A stretch of DNA of 64,000 bases from Thermocrispum municipale DSM 44069 (GTDB lineage Bacteria; Actinomycetota; Actinomycetes; Mycobacteriales; Pseudonocardiaceae), in NCBI RefSeq assembly GCF_000427825.1, contig NZ_ATYT01000006.1:124001-188000 (forward strand). Reading direction: 5' to 3'. Under the pieces are notes generated by a model. The model did not search any database. It saw nothing but the letters and a program-made list of their open reading frames with translations, and had not been told where the DNA came from. The stretch's first letter is position 1; every line of letters starts with the position of its first letter. The translations under genes were made by a program, and so were the position numbers. This document shows positions 46,255 through 55,996 of this stretch, in pieces.

Positions 46255-46701
46255 GTGGAGACCGCGACCGACGAGCCCTGCCGCAGCCGGCACTGGTTGC
46301 AGCTGTCCGTCCTCACGGCGCTGCTGATCGTCGGCCTCCTCGGCATGCACGCGCTCGTCAACGGTGCCGGGGTCATGGCCATGAACGCTTCCGTGGCTTC
46401 GATGGGGCACGCGTCCCCGGCGTCGCCCGGCATGACCGACGCGGCGGCCATCGCCTCCTCATCGTCGGCATCCGGACCGCATGGCATGGGCCCCGGCTCC
46501 AGCGGATGCGCAGAAGCCATGGGCAGCGTCGGCGGCTCCACCTGCGTCCCCGGGCCGACCGCCAAGAGCATTCCGGCCCTCCCGGCTCCGCTCCCCGCGA
46601 GCCTGCCCTATCTCGGCCCCGCGCCCGAGCCGGTGCCACCGCCCGAGACGCCCCGCCGGCTCGCTCTCTCGCACCTGGAACTGTCGATCTATAGAATGTG
46701 A
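46255..46701 (+). CDS. DUF6153-like membrane protein of the copper cluster
   Basis: The 148-residue protein has one transmembrane segment (WLQLSVLTALLIVGLLGMHAL, about residues 14-34) and an Ala/Met/Gly/Ser-rich outer part with two cysteines, ending in a Pro-rich tail. It resembles DUF6153 proteins seen beside actinobacterial copper genes; the assignment is from memory of that pattern. The GTG at 46255 lies 7 bases after TATGCT, so the mRNA is likely leaderless and blocked when CsoR is bound. Other in-frame starts lie upstream (46216, 46243). Confidence 0.65.
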   Translation: METATDEPCRSRHWLQLSVLTALLIVGLLGMHALVNGAGVMAMNASVASMGHASPASPGMTDAAAIASSSSASGPHGMGPGSSGCAEAMGSVGGSTCVPGPTAKSIPALPAPLPASLPYLGPAPEPVPPPETPRRLALSHLELSIYRM

Positions 46702-46704
46702 GCA

Positions 46705-46733
46705 GCGAGGAGCGTCGACGCGGCGCTCCTCGC
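46705..46733 (+). terminator. Hairpin after the DUF6153-like gene
   Basis: GCGAGGAGCG and CGCTCCTCGC are perfect 10-bp arms around a 9-base loop, 3 bases after the stop. Confidence 0.7.
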
Positions 46734-46906
46734 CCTTCGGGGCAAGTCGATGACCCTGCCCCACATGCGACGACATCGCGCCCTCGTGTCCCTGACCCTT
46801 TTCTGGGGGCCTACGAGTCCTGCGTCTCCGATCACCCGTGATCGTCGAGCACACCGGCTCGATGCCGTGGCCCCGCTCACCATCGACACAGAAGGACTTA
46901 TCAGCC

Positions 46907-48409
46907 ATGCACTCCAACCTGAACCGCCGCCAATTCCTCGCCCGCAGCGCCCTGGCCCTCACCGCCGCCGGCCTCGCCGGCTGCAGCTCCAGCAAAACGA
47001 CCTCGTTCGTCAAACCCGGTAGCGCCGCGGTCAAAGCGGCCGAGGCCGAGCGCCGCCGCACCGGAACCGTCGTGCAGCGCGCGCTGACCGCCGAGCCGGT
47101 CACCCTCGACCTCGGCGGGAAAACCGCCAAGACCTGGGCCTACCGCGGAGCCTCCTCCGGACAGCCGCTGCGCGGCAACGTCGGCGACACCCTGAAGGTC
47201 GCCCTCACCAACGACCTGCCCGACCCGACCAGCGTGCACTGGCACGGCCTGGCCCTGCGCAACGACATGGACGGTGTCCCTAACCTCACCCAGAAAACCG
47301 TCCAGCCCGGCGGCTCGTTCGCCTACGAGTTCATCCTGCCCGAACCGGGCACTTTCTGGTTCCACCCGCACGTCGGCGTACAGCTCGACCGCGGCCTGTA
47401 CGCGCCGCTCATCATCGACGATCCCAACGAGAAGGCCGACTACGACAAGGAATGGATCATCGTCCTGGACGACTGGCTCGACGGCGTCACCGCGACCCCC
47501 GACCAAGTCCTCAAGGAACTCAGCCAGGGCATGATGGATCACGGCGGCATGGACATGGGGCCGATGCGGATGGGCAACACCCTGATGGGCGCGACCTCGC
47601 CGCTGCTCGGCGGCGACGCCGGCGACGTCTACTACCCCCTCTACCTGATCAACGGCAAGCCCGCGAACGACCCGCAAACCTTCACAGCCAAGCCCGGGGA
47701 GCGGATCAGGCTCCGGATCATCAATGCCGGCGGCGACACCGCCTTCCGATTTGGCGTCGCCGAGCACCCGCTCACGATCACCCACTCCGACGGGTTCCCT
47801 GTGGACCCGTATGAGGCCGAGAGCGTCGTGCTCGGCATGGGGGAGCGCTACGACGCGGTCATCACCGCCGGCGACGGAGCGTTCGCCGTCATCGCCGAGG
47901 CTCTCGGCAAGCAGGACCAGGCCCTCGCCGTCCTGCGCACCGGATCCGGCACCGCCCCGACGACGAAGACGAAGCTCCCGCAGACCAAGATCCCCGCCAC
48001 TGCGGGTGATCTCAGGGCAGCGAGCACGGTCGCTCTTCCCAAGCGCGACGTCGACCGCACGGTCGCGCTCGAGCTGACCGGGGGCATGGAGAAGTACGAC
48101 TGGGCGATCAACGGCAACCGCATGGACATGGAGCAGCCGATGCGCGACGCCCTCGGCATCAAGGAGGGCGAGCGGGTCGCCCTCGAGTTCAAGAACTCGA
48201 CCACGATGTGGCATCCCATGCACCTGCACGGGCACACCTACCAGCACCCTGACGGCGGGCCCCGCAAGGACACCTCGATCGTCCTGCCCGGCAAGACGCT
48301 GCGCGTCGAGTTCGACGCCGACAACCCCGGGCGGTGGCTCACGCACTGCCACAACGTCTACCACGGGGAAGCCGGGATGATGACGACGATCGCCTATCAG
48401 GAGAACTGA
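46907..48409 (+). CDS. Multicopper oxidase (CueO-like), Tat lipoprotein
   Basis: The 500-residue enzyme has the four copper-binding motifs HWHG (111-114), HPH (153-155), HPMHLHGH (436-443) and HCHNVYH (480-486), plus a Met/His-rich loop (MMDHGGMDMGPMRMGNTLM) like that of CueO. It would oxidise Cu(I) to Cu(II) outside the membrane. The N-terminus NRRQFLARSALALTAAGLAGC is a twin-arginine signal with a lipobox (Cys26). GAAGGA lies about 10 bases before the ATG at 46907; an in-frame start at 46838 would put the Tat motif too far inside. Confidence 0.94.
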   Translation: MHSNLNRRQFLARSALALTAAGLAGCSSSKTTSFVKPGSAAVKAAEAERRRTGTVVQRALTAEPVTLDLGGKTAKTWAYRGASSGQPLRGNVGDTLKVALTNDLPDPTSVHWHGLALRNDMDGVPNLTQKTVQPGGSFAYEFILPEPGTFWFHPHVGVQLDRGLYAPLIIDDPNEKADYDKEWIIVLDDWLDGVTATPDQVLKELSQGMMDHGGMDMGPMRMGNTLMGATSPLLGGDAGDVYYPLYLINGKPANDPQTFTAKPGERIRLRIINAGGDTAFRFGVAEHPLTITHSDGFPVDPYEAESVVLGMGERYDAVITAGDGAFAVIAEALGKQDQALAVLRTGSGTAPTTKTKLPQTKIPATAGDLRAASTVALPKRDVDRTVALELTGGMEKYDWAINGNRMDMEQPMRDALGIKEGERVALEFKNSTTMWHPMHLHGHTYQHPDGGPRKDTSIVLPGKTLRVEFDADNPGRWLTHCHNVYHGEAGMMTTIAYQEN

Positions 48410-48816
48410 TCGGCCAACCGGTGCAGTAGCGCCGTTCGTCAAGACCTTGATCCGAGTCGTCGAGCTGAACGATGCCTTCGGATGGACAGCTCATGAGGAG
48501 CATGTGCGCAAGATTCGTGCGACGGCAGGGCCGCTGACGATCGAGCAGAAGATCGCGATCCGCAACGTGTTCCTCGAGCAACCTCCTGGAGCGCGAGGCG
48601 AAGAAGAGGAGGGTCAGGACAGATGGGGAAACGGCCTAGAGAGTTCAGCAGGTCTTCTCTCAGGATGGTTGTCTCAAGGACAGATGCTCACGCCCAGGGT
48701 CTGTAGCCTGGACCGCACCACGTCTGGCCCAGACAGTCTGCGAGTGCGAGTCGAATCCCCATTGAATCGCCAGTCGACTGCTGAGTCGACTCATCATTCA
48801 TAAATGTCACGAACGT
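48410..48816. other. Right end of the island, no gene recognised
   Basis: One open frame (48447-48803) begins with TTG and has no recognisable domain. The region is palindrome-rich. GTCTGG-C-CCAGAC lies at 48722-48734, and a 36-bp inverted structure lies at 48764-48799. The displaced host mutM tail starts at 48817. Confidence 0.5.
48764..48799. repeat. 36-bp inverted repeat at the right island end
   Basis: The layout is GAAT-N4-AGTCGACT-N4-AGTCGACT-N4-ATTC: two copies of a self-complementary 8-mer with outer arms that also pair. It ends 12 bases before the GAACGT at the presumed right junction. Confidence 0.6.
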
Positions 48817-48969
48817 GTGGAGTCGGGCTACTTCGACCGCTCGCTCAACGTCTACGGGTGCGAGGGGGAGCCGTGTCCTCGCTGTGGCTCACCCATTCGA
48901 CGGGAACGGTTCATGAACCGTTCGTCGTATTCATGCCCGCGTTGCCAGCGGCGCTCGCCGCGGCGATGA
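48817..48969 (+). pseudogene. mutM: Displaced 3' end of the host mutM
   Basis: The 50-codon frame [20 protein letters not shown], then [20 protein letters not shown], then [10 protein letters not shown]-stop, is the MutM C-terminal zinc finger with all four cysteines. It has no start. It is GC-rich like the backbone and is followed by hairpins. It is the part cut from the host gene when the island entered. Confidence 0.88.
48910..48920 (+). repeat. Core shared by the three mutM tails, copy 3
   Basis: TTCATGAACCG is identical at 37960, 38968 and here. In this copy it lies inside the 16-base perfect palindrome ACGGTTCATGAACCGT (48906-48921). Confidence 0.55.
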
Positions 48970-49026
48970 CCTGGTCGTGCCAGCCGGCATCTGGCTGAGC
49001 AGCAGCCCACGCATCTAGCCGAACGG

Positions 49027-49069
49027 CAGCCGCAGCCCTCGAGCTGCGGCTGCCGGCTTCGAAGCCGGC
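49027..49069. terminator. Double hairpin after the displaced mutM tail
   Basis: CAGCCGCAGC pairs with GCTGCGGCTG (49027-49052), followed by the perfect palindrome GCCGGCTTCGAAGCCGGC (49052-49069). It separates the mutM tail from the convergent Thr-rich gene and was probably the original mutM terminator. Confidence 0.7.
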
Positions 49070-49085
49070 TTTCGGGACAGCCGAC

Positions 49086-49697
49086 CTACCGACCCGTGCC
49101 CGCGCCACCGTCGGGCGGCGTCTCGGGGCTGGACGCCGTCGACGAGCCGCCACCCGGCGGATCCTCCGGATCACACGGCTCCTCCGGGCACTCCGGCTCG
49201 CTCGGTGTGGCGGTCGTCGTAGTCGTCGTTGTGGTGGTCGTCGTCGTAGTCGGCTTGCTGGTCGTCGTCTTGGTCGGTTTCGCCGAACTGGTCGTGCTCA
49301 CGTCGTCGTCCGACGTGGGCAGATCCTCCGACGTGCTGTCCGGGGCATCCGTGGTCGCGGTGTCCCCGGGCGTCGTCGTGGTCGTTGTGGTCGTCGTCGG
49401 CGTTCGGTCGCCACCGTGCGCCGCCCCGCTGATCTTGATCGTGGTCTGGTCCGGGGACGGGTTGCCCGCGATCAACCCACCACCGGTCTCGCCGTTGGGC
49501 TCGCGCTGGAACTGCTGCACGTTCTGTTCGGCGACCGGGGTCGTCGAACCGGCCAGCACCGCGATTCCGGCGAAAGCCGTCGCGGTGAACACGCCGCTGG
49601 CCAGCAGCGCCAGATAGCTCGCGCGCCGGGGCCGGGTCTCCTCGGCGGGCGGTGCGACCGACACTTGCGTCTCGCCGGTTGGCCCAGACGGGCTCAT
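49086..49697 (-). CDS. Membrane protein with Thr-rich outer region
   Basis: The 203-residue protein has a cytoplasmic start (MSPSGPTGETQVSV) and one transmembrane helix (SYLALLASGVFTATAFAGIAVLAG, about 27-50). A long Thr/Ser/Asp/Pro-rich region follows with Thr runs of 9 and 13 residues (TTTTTTTTT after PT, then again before ATPSEPECPEEPCDPEDP). Such regions are often glycosylated stalks. Two cysteines lie near the end. AAGGAG precedes the ATG at 49697. Function is unknown. Confidence 0.75.
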   Translation of the reverse strand: MSPSGPTGETQVSVAPPAEETRPRRASYLALLASGVFTATAFAGIAVLAGSTTPVAEQNVQQFQREPNGETGGGLIAGNPSPDQTTIKISGAAHGGDRTPTTTTTTTTTPGDTATTDAPDSTSEDLPTSDDDVSTTSSAKPTKTTTSKPTTTTTTTTTTTTTATPSEPECPEEPCDPEDPPGGGSSTASSPETPPDGGAGTGR

Positions 49698-49816
49698 AGG
49701 CTGCTCCTTGTGGCGGCTAGGCTGAAAGCGGGGGAACTGTATCACTACCGGGTGAGCACAATTCCTGCCCCGTGTGCTCGAGCCGCTCCGGAGCGTTACC
49801 ACTGGAGGAGACGAGG

Positions 49817-50104
49817 ATGCCCGAGTCCGGTGACCGCACGCGCTTGACCGCATGGGTGCGCGGCCACGTGCAAGGCGTCGGATTCCGGTGGTGGACGCGG
49901 TGCCGCGCGCTCGAATTGGGCCTGGTGGGGACGGCTACCAACCTCGCCGACGGCCGTGTCGAGGTCGTCGCCGAAGGTCCGCGGCAGGCATGCGAGGAAC
50001 TGCTCGCCGCGCTGCGTGGCGGATCGACACCTGGCCGGGTGACCTCGGTGGTGGAGCAGTGGTCCGAACCGAAAGGCGGCTACCAAGGCTTCACGGAGCG
50101 TTAA
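49817..50104 (+). CDS. acyP: Acylphosphatase
   Basis: The 95-residue protein has the catalytic Arg in [16 protein letters not shown] and the catalytic Asn in [17 protein letters not shown]. It hydrolyses acyl phosphates. GAGGAG lies just upstream of the ATG at 49817. acyP precedes smc in actinobacteria, as here. Confidence 0.95.
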   Translation: MPESGDRTRLTAWVRGHVQGVGFRWWTRCRALELGLVGTATNLADGRVEVVAEGPRQACEELLAALRGGSTPGRVTSVVEQWSEPKGGYQGFTER

Positions 50105-50281
50105 TCGGTGAGCACTTACCGTCGTCGGCCTTGGTGGCGTTCACCCACACGACGCCCGACACGCCGCACGGTTCGTTCTGCCGGAGAACCCGCAGGTACC
50201 ATTCCGCAGTTGAGGTCGCCCCGGCCACGTTGACACGTTCGCCGGTGCGCGAACCGGCACACGATGAAGGGGCCGCAGCTC

Positions 50282-53200
50282 GTGCACCTGAAAAGCCTGA
50301 CGCTGAAGGGCTTCAAGTCCTTCGCTTCGGCTACCACGCTGCGCTTCGAGCCGGGCATCACGTGTGTGGTCGGCCCGAACGGCTCGGGCAAGTCCAACGT
50401 GCAGGACGCCCTGCGCTGGGTGATGGGCACGCAGGGCGCCAAGGACCTGCGCGGCGGCAAGATGGAGGACGTCATCTTCGCCGGCACCGCGGGACGGCCC
50501 CCGCTCGGCCGCGCCGAGGTCACGTTGACCATCGACAACTCCGACGGCGCCCTGCCGATCGACTACACCGAGGTCTCGATCACCCGGCGGATGTTCCGCG
50601 ACGGCGCCGGCGAGTACGAGATCAACGGCTCGAGCTGTCGGCTGCTGGACGTGCAGGAGCTGCTGTCGGACTCCGGTATCGGCCGCGAGATGCACGTGAT
50701 CGTCGGCCAGGGGCAGCTCAGCGAGATTCTGCAGGCCAAGCCGGAGGAGCGGCGCGCGTTCATCGAGGAAGCCGCGGGCGTGCTCAAGCACCGCAAGCGC
50801 AAGGAGAAGGCGCTGCGCAAGCTGGACGCGATGCAGGCGAACCTGAACCGCCTGAATGACCTCACCGCGGAACTGCGCCGCCAGCTCAAACCGCTGGGCA
50901 AGCAGGCCGAGATCGCGCGGAAGGCGCAGGCGGTGCAGGCCGAGCTGCGGGACGCGCGGCTGCGGCTGTACGCGCACGACCTGGTCACCCAGCGCGAGGC
51001 GCTGGCCAAGGAGCAGGCCGACGAGGAGCGGATCCGCAGGCAGCGCGCCGAGGTCGAGCAACAGCTGCAGGTCGCCTCCCGGCGTGAGGCCGAGCTGGCC
51101 GAGGCGCTCGCCGAGGACGAGCCACGACTGGCCGCGGCGAAGGACACCTGGTACAAGCTCAGCGCCCTGGCCGAGCGGCTGCGCGGGACCGTCCGGCTGG
51201 CACTGGAGCGTAAGCGGCATCTGTCGACCGAGATCGACGACGGCTCGAGCGGCCGCGACCCCGAGGAACTGCTGGCCGAGGCCGAGCAGGCGGAGGAGAA
51301 GGAGCTCGAGCTCAACGCCGCCGTGGAAGTGGCTCGTGCCACGTTGTCCGAAGCCGTCACGCATCGCGAGGAACTCGAGCAGGCGCTGCAGGCCGCCGAA
51401 CGAGCGCACATGGCCGCGGTGCGCGCGGTGGCGGATCGGCGCGAGGGCGTCGCCAAGCTGACCGGCCAGGTCGAGGCGCTGCGCAGCAAGACCGGTGCCA
51501 CCGCGGAGGAGATCGAGCGGTTGACCGCGGGCATCGACGAGGCGGTGGCACGCGCCGAACAGGCCGCCGAGGAGCTGGAACTGGCCAAGGCGGAGGGTGG
51601 CGACTCCGATGTGGACGGGGCGGAGGCCGCTGAGCGACTCGAGCAGTGCATGCGCGCCAACGACGCCGCCAAACAGCGCGTCGAAGAACTGATCGCCGCC
51701 GAGCGCGCCACGGAGAAGGAAATCGCGACGCACCGGGCCACTGTGGAGGCGCTGTCGCGCGGGCTACGCCGCAAGGACGGCGTCGGGGCGCTGTTGAAGG
51801 CAGGCGACGAACTTCCCGGCGTACTGGGTTCGGTGGCGGCGTTGCTGACCGTCGAGCCAGGCTTCGAAGCGGCGATCGCCGCAGCGTTGGGCCCGGTCGC
51901 GGATGCGGTGGCGGTGCAGGCAGGCGAGGACGCGGTGTCCGCGTTGGAGTACCTGAAGACGCACGACTCCGGCCGCGCGGGCATCTTGCTGGGCGGCGCG
52001 GACGATTCCGGCTTGCCGGGTCGGCCGTCGTTGCCGTCCGGCGCGCGGTGGGCGGTGGACGTGGTACAGGCGCCGGAACGGCTGCAGCCCGCTGTGCGTG
52101 CCGCGCTGCACGATGTCGCCGTCGTGGAGGGTTTGGTCTCGGCGATGGCGCTGGTGAGCGAGCATCCCGAGCTGCGCGCCGTGACCACCGAAGGCGACGT
52201 TTTCGGGGCGCACTGGGCCGCAGGCGGGTCGAAGGCGTCCACCGAGTCGGTCATCGAGGTGCAGGCCGCCGTCGACGCTGCCCAGGACAAGCTGCTCGCC
52301 GCCGAGCGACGCCTGCAGCGCACCGCGGCGGAGTTGGAGGGTGCGCGCGCCGAGCAGCAGCAGCGCAAGGCCGAGGTGGCCAAGGCGCGTGAGGCGGTCG
52401 GCGAGGTCAAGGTGGCCAAGGCCCGGTTCTCCGAGCGGTTGAACCGGTTGCAGCAGGCGTTGCGCAATGCCGAGGCCGAGGTCGAGCGGTTGCGGACACA
52501 GCGCGCGAAGGTCGAGGCCAGCCGCGAGGAGGCGGTGGCCAAGCTGGCCGAGCTGGAACAACGGCTGGCCGCGGTGAGCGAGGATCCGATCGACGAGGAG
52601 CCCGACACCTCCGAGCGCGACGAGATCGCCGCCGCGCTGGCGGAGGTTCGCCAGCAGGAGGTCGAGGCCCGGCTGGCGCTGCGCACGGCCGAGGAGCGGG
52701 CTCGCCAGATCGCGGGCAAGGCGGAAAGCTTGCGTCGTGCCGCGGAGGCCGAGCGTCAGGCGCGGGAACGTGCCGAGCGGGCCCGGGTGGCGCGCCGGCG
52801 TGGTGCCGAGATCGCCGCTGCGGTCGTCGACGGCGGCGAGATCGCTCTCGAACGCATCGAGGTGTCGCTGCGCCGGGCCGCCGCCGAACGAGATGCGCTA
52901 CAGCAGGCCCGCGAGGAACGCGAGGCGATGCTGGCCGGCGTCCGGACGAGCGTGCGCGAGCTGACCGGCCAGCTGGAGAAACTGACCGATGCGGTGCACC
53001 GCGACGAGTTGGCGCGCGCCGAGCAGCGGATGCGGCTGGAGCAGCTGGAAGCACGCATCGCCGAGGAATTCGGCATCGGGCTCGACGATCTGGTCGCCGA
53101 GTACGGGCCGGATCAGCCGGTGCCGCCCAGCCCGGCGGAGATGGCCGAGTACGAGGCCGCCAAGGAGCGCGGGGAAGAGGTTGCCGAGCCGCAACCGATC

Positions 53201-53875
53201 CCGTTCGACCGGGCGACCGAGGAGCGCCGCGCCAAGCGCGCCGAGCGCGACCTGGCCCTGCTCGGCAAGGTCAACCCGCTCGCGCTGGAGGAGTTCGCCG
53301 CGCTGGAGGAGCGCTACAAGTTCCTGTCCACGCAGCTGGAGGACCTGAAGGCCACGCGCAGGGATCTGCTGTCGGTGATCGAAGAGGTGGACGACAAGAT
53401 CCTCGAGGTCTTCACCTCGGCGTATCACGACGTGGCGCGTGAGTTCGAGACGGTGTTCGGCACGCTGTTCCCCGGTGGTGAAGGCCGGATGGTGCTCACC
53501 GACCCGGACGACATGCTGACCACCGGGGTCGACGTCGAGGCGCGGCCGCCGGGCAAGAAGGTCAAGCGGCTGTCGCTGCTGTCCGGTGGCGAGAAGTCGC
53601 TGGTGGCGGTCGCCATGCTGGTGGCGATCTTCCGCGCGCGGCCGTCGCCGTTCTACGTGCTCGACGAGGTCGAGGCGGCGCTGGACGACACCAACATGCG
53701 GCGGCTGATCGGCTTGCTCGAGCAGTTGCGGGAGACCTCGCAGCTGATCGTGATCACGCACCAGAAGCCGACGATGGAGATCGCGGACGCGCTGTACGGC
53801 GTGAGCATGGCCAACGACGGCATCACGCGGGTGATCTCGCAGCGGCTGCGGTCTGCGGAGAAGGCGTCAGCGTAA
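50282..53875 (+). CDS. smc: Chromosome partition protein Smc
   Basis: Smc condenses and helps segregate the chromosome. The 1197-residue protein has the N-terminal head (VHLKSLTLKGFKSFASATTL, Walker A VVGPNGSGKSNVQDALRW), two long coiled coils, a hinge at about residues 505-660, and the C-terminal head with the ABC signature LLSGGEKSLVAVAML and Walker B FYVLDEVEAALDD. The GTG at 50282 matches the N-terminus of the mycobacterial protein; an in-frame ATG at 50264 would add six residues. Confidence 0.96.
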   Translation: MHLKSLTLKGFKSFASATTLRFEPGITCVVGPNGSGKSNVQDALRWVMGTQGAKDLRGGKMEDVIFAGTAGRPPLGRAEVTLTIDNSDGALPIDYTEVSITRRMFRDGAGEYEINGSSCRLLDVQELLSDSGIGREMHVIVGQGQLSEILQAKPEERRAFIEEAAGVLKHRKRKEKALRKLDAMQANLNRLNDLTAELRRQLKPLGKQAEIARKAQAVQAELRDARLRLYAHDLVTQREALAKEQADEERIRRQRAEVEQQLQVASRREAELAEALAEDEPRLAAAKDTWYKLSALAERLRGTVRLALERKRHLSTEIDDGSSGRDPEELLAEAEQAEEKELELNAAVEVARATLSEAVTHREELEQALQAAERAHMAAVRAVADRREGVAKLTGQVEALRSKTGATAEEIERLTAGIDEAVARAEQAAEELELAKAEGGDSDVDGAEAAERLEQCMRANDAAKQRVEELIAAERATEKEIATHRATVEALSRGLRRKDGVGALLKAGDELPGVLGSVAALLTVEPGFEAAIAAALGPVADAVAVQAGEDAVSALEYLKTHDSGRAGILLGGADDSGLPGRPSLPSGARWAVDVVQAPERLQPAVRAALHDVAVVEGLVSAMALVSEHPELRAVTTEGDVFGAHWAAGGSKASTESVIEVQAAVDAAQDKLLAAERRLQRTAAELEGARAEQQQRKAEVAKAREAVGEVKVAKARFSERLNRLQQALRNAEAEVERLRTQRAKVEASREEAVAKLAELEQRLAAVSEDPIDEEPDTSERDEIAAALAEVRQQEVEARLALRTAEERARQIAGKAESLRRAAEAERQARERAERARVARRRGAEIAAAVVDGGEIALERIEVSLRRAAAERDALQQAREEREAMLAGVRTSVRELTGQLEKLTDAVHRDELARAEQRMRLEQLEARIAEEFGIGLDDLVAEYGPDQPVPPSPAEMAEYEAAKERGEEVAEPQPIPFDRATEERRAKRAERDLALLGKVNPLALEEFAALEERYKFLSTQLEDLKATRRDLLSVIEEVDDKILEVFTSAYHDVAREFETVFGTLFPGGEGRMVLTDPDDMLTTGVDVEARPPGKKVKRLSLLSGGEKSLVAVAMLVAIFRARPSPFYVLDEVEAALDDTNMRRLIGLLEQLRETSQLIVITHQKPTMEIADALYGVSMANDGITRVISQRLRSAEKASA

Positions 53876-53933
53876 CCCGTCGAGCGCCTGCCCTGCGACG
53901 ATGGTGGTCGGCGCGGATGCGAGGATGACGAGC

Positions 53934-55358
<1,425 letters not shown>

Positions 55359-55376
<18 letters not shown>

Positions 55377-55590
55377 CCGGCGGCGTTCTGGTCAATCGGC
55401 GAGCGGCGCCATCAGGGACGCGCTCTTCGACTGACGAGCGGCGCTATCAGGGACGGGCTCTTCGACTGACGAGCGGCGCTACTAATGATGCGCAGCCCGC
55501 CGCGCGGCGCTATCAGTGACGCACTGCTCGACTGACCAGCGGCGTTACCAGCGATGCGCTGCTCGACCGACGGGCGGCGCGCTGCGCTGG
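55359..55590 (+). repeat. 35-bp tandem array derived from the 3' end of ftsY
   Basis: The last ftsY codons and stop (GACGCGCTGCTCAACTGACC, followed by GGCGGCGTT) recur as units starting at 55417, 55452, 55487, 55518 and 55553, mostly 35 bp apart. The unit at 55518 reads GACGCACTGCTCGACTGACC, then AGCGGCGTT. Units vary in a few bases but keep the CTGA stop region and the GCGGCG element. Confidence 0.8.
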
Positions 55591-55996
55591 TGCGGCGTGC
55601 CTTCGTGCGTCGCGAGGGGCGGCCTCTGTGGAGAGCTGCCTCCCGATGTGGGCACTTTGTGCCCGGTCTCGTCGGACCATGCGAACACCGCTGATGCGGC
55701 TCGGCCGGCTCCCGACCGGCACATCGTCGCCCTTCAGCCGCCGCGAAGCGACAATCGCCGGCGCATTCTGTGAATTTCGGCGATTCCGATGCCCTGCTGG
55801 CCCGCTGCACCGCTGCAGGGCGGTGTCCCGCTGCGCTGCCGCCGCGCCGCTGCAGAGCGGGTGTGTCCCGCTGCACCGTCGTACTGCTGCAGAGCGGGTG
55901 CGCCGTTGCCTTCCCCCGCGGCGTCGCAGTGCCATCCAGGCCACAAAGAAGCTCGGTGGGACGAGCTCCCTCGTCCCACCGAGCCACGAAGTCCGG
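55591..55996. other. Rest of the gap between ftsY and the permease, with a second repeat
   Basis: No credible gene is seen. Between about 55812 and 55925 a 37-bp element, GCTGCAG(A/G)GCGG with a following (T/G)TCCCGCTGC, occurs two and a half times; its GC-rich arms could fold. A strong hairpin lies at 55951-55984. Confidence 0.6.
55951..55984. terminator. Terminator downstream of the amino-acid permease gene
   Basis: GCTCGGTGGGACGAG and CTCGTCCCACCGAGC form a perfect 15-bp stem with a CTCC loop, 12 bases beyond the permease stop. Confidence 0.85.

Larger units (their letters stand above)
37870..48816. mobile_element. Copper-resistance island inserted in mutM
   Basis: The host mutM is split: its 5' part lies at 37156-37870 and its displaced 3' end at 48817-48969. 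The about 10.9 kb between differ from the backbone in gene content (copper genes, IS110 fragment, decayed genes, extra mutM) and break an otherwise conserved order (mutM to acyP-smc). The exact crossover is not resolved. Candidates are GAACGT at 37863 and 48811, or the TTCATGAACCG core shared by all three mutM tails. No integrase, relaxase or replication gene is found. Confidence 0.8.

Noticed and set aside
48745-48760. tRNA-like T-arm (GCGAGTCGAATCCCC) before the right junction
   Set aside because: No cloverleaf can be completed around it; the island targets mutM, not a tRNA gene.
48447-48803. 118-codon frame at the right end of the island
   Set aside because: It starts with TTG, has no ribosome site and no recognisable domain, and its second half runs through the palindromes.
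49220-49420. Trinucleotide repeat tract read as a CRISPR or minisatellite
   Set aside because: It is the coding sequence of poly-Thr runs in a membrane protein with a good start and transmembrane helix.
55401-55590. CRISPR-like look of the 35-bp array after ftsY
   Set aside because: Units are contiguous without unique spacers, drift in sequence, and match the 3' end of ftsY; no cas gene is near.
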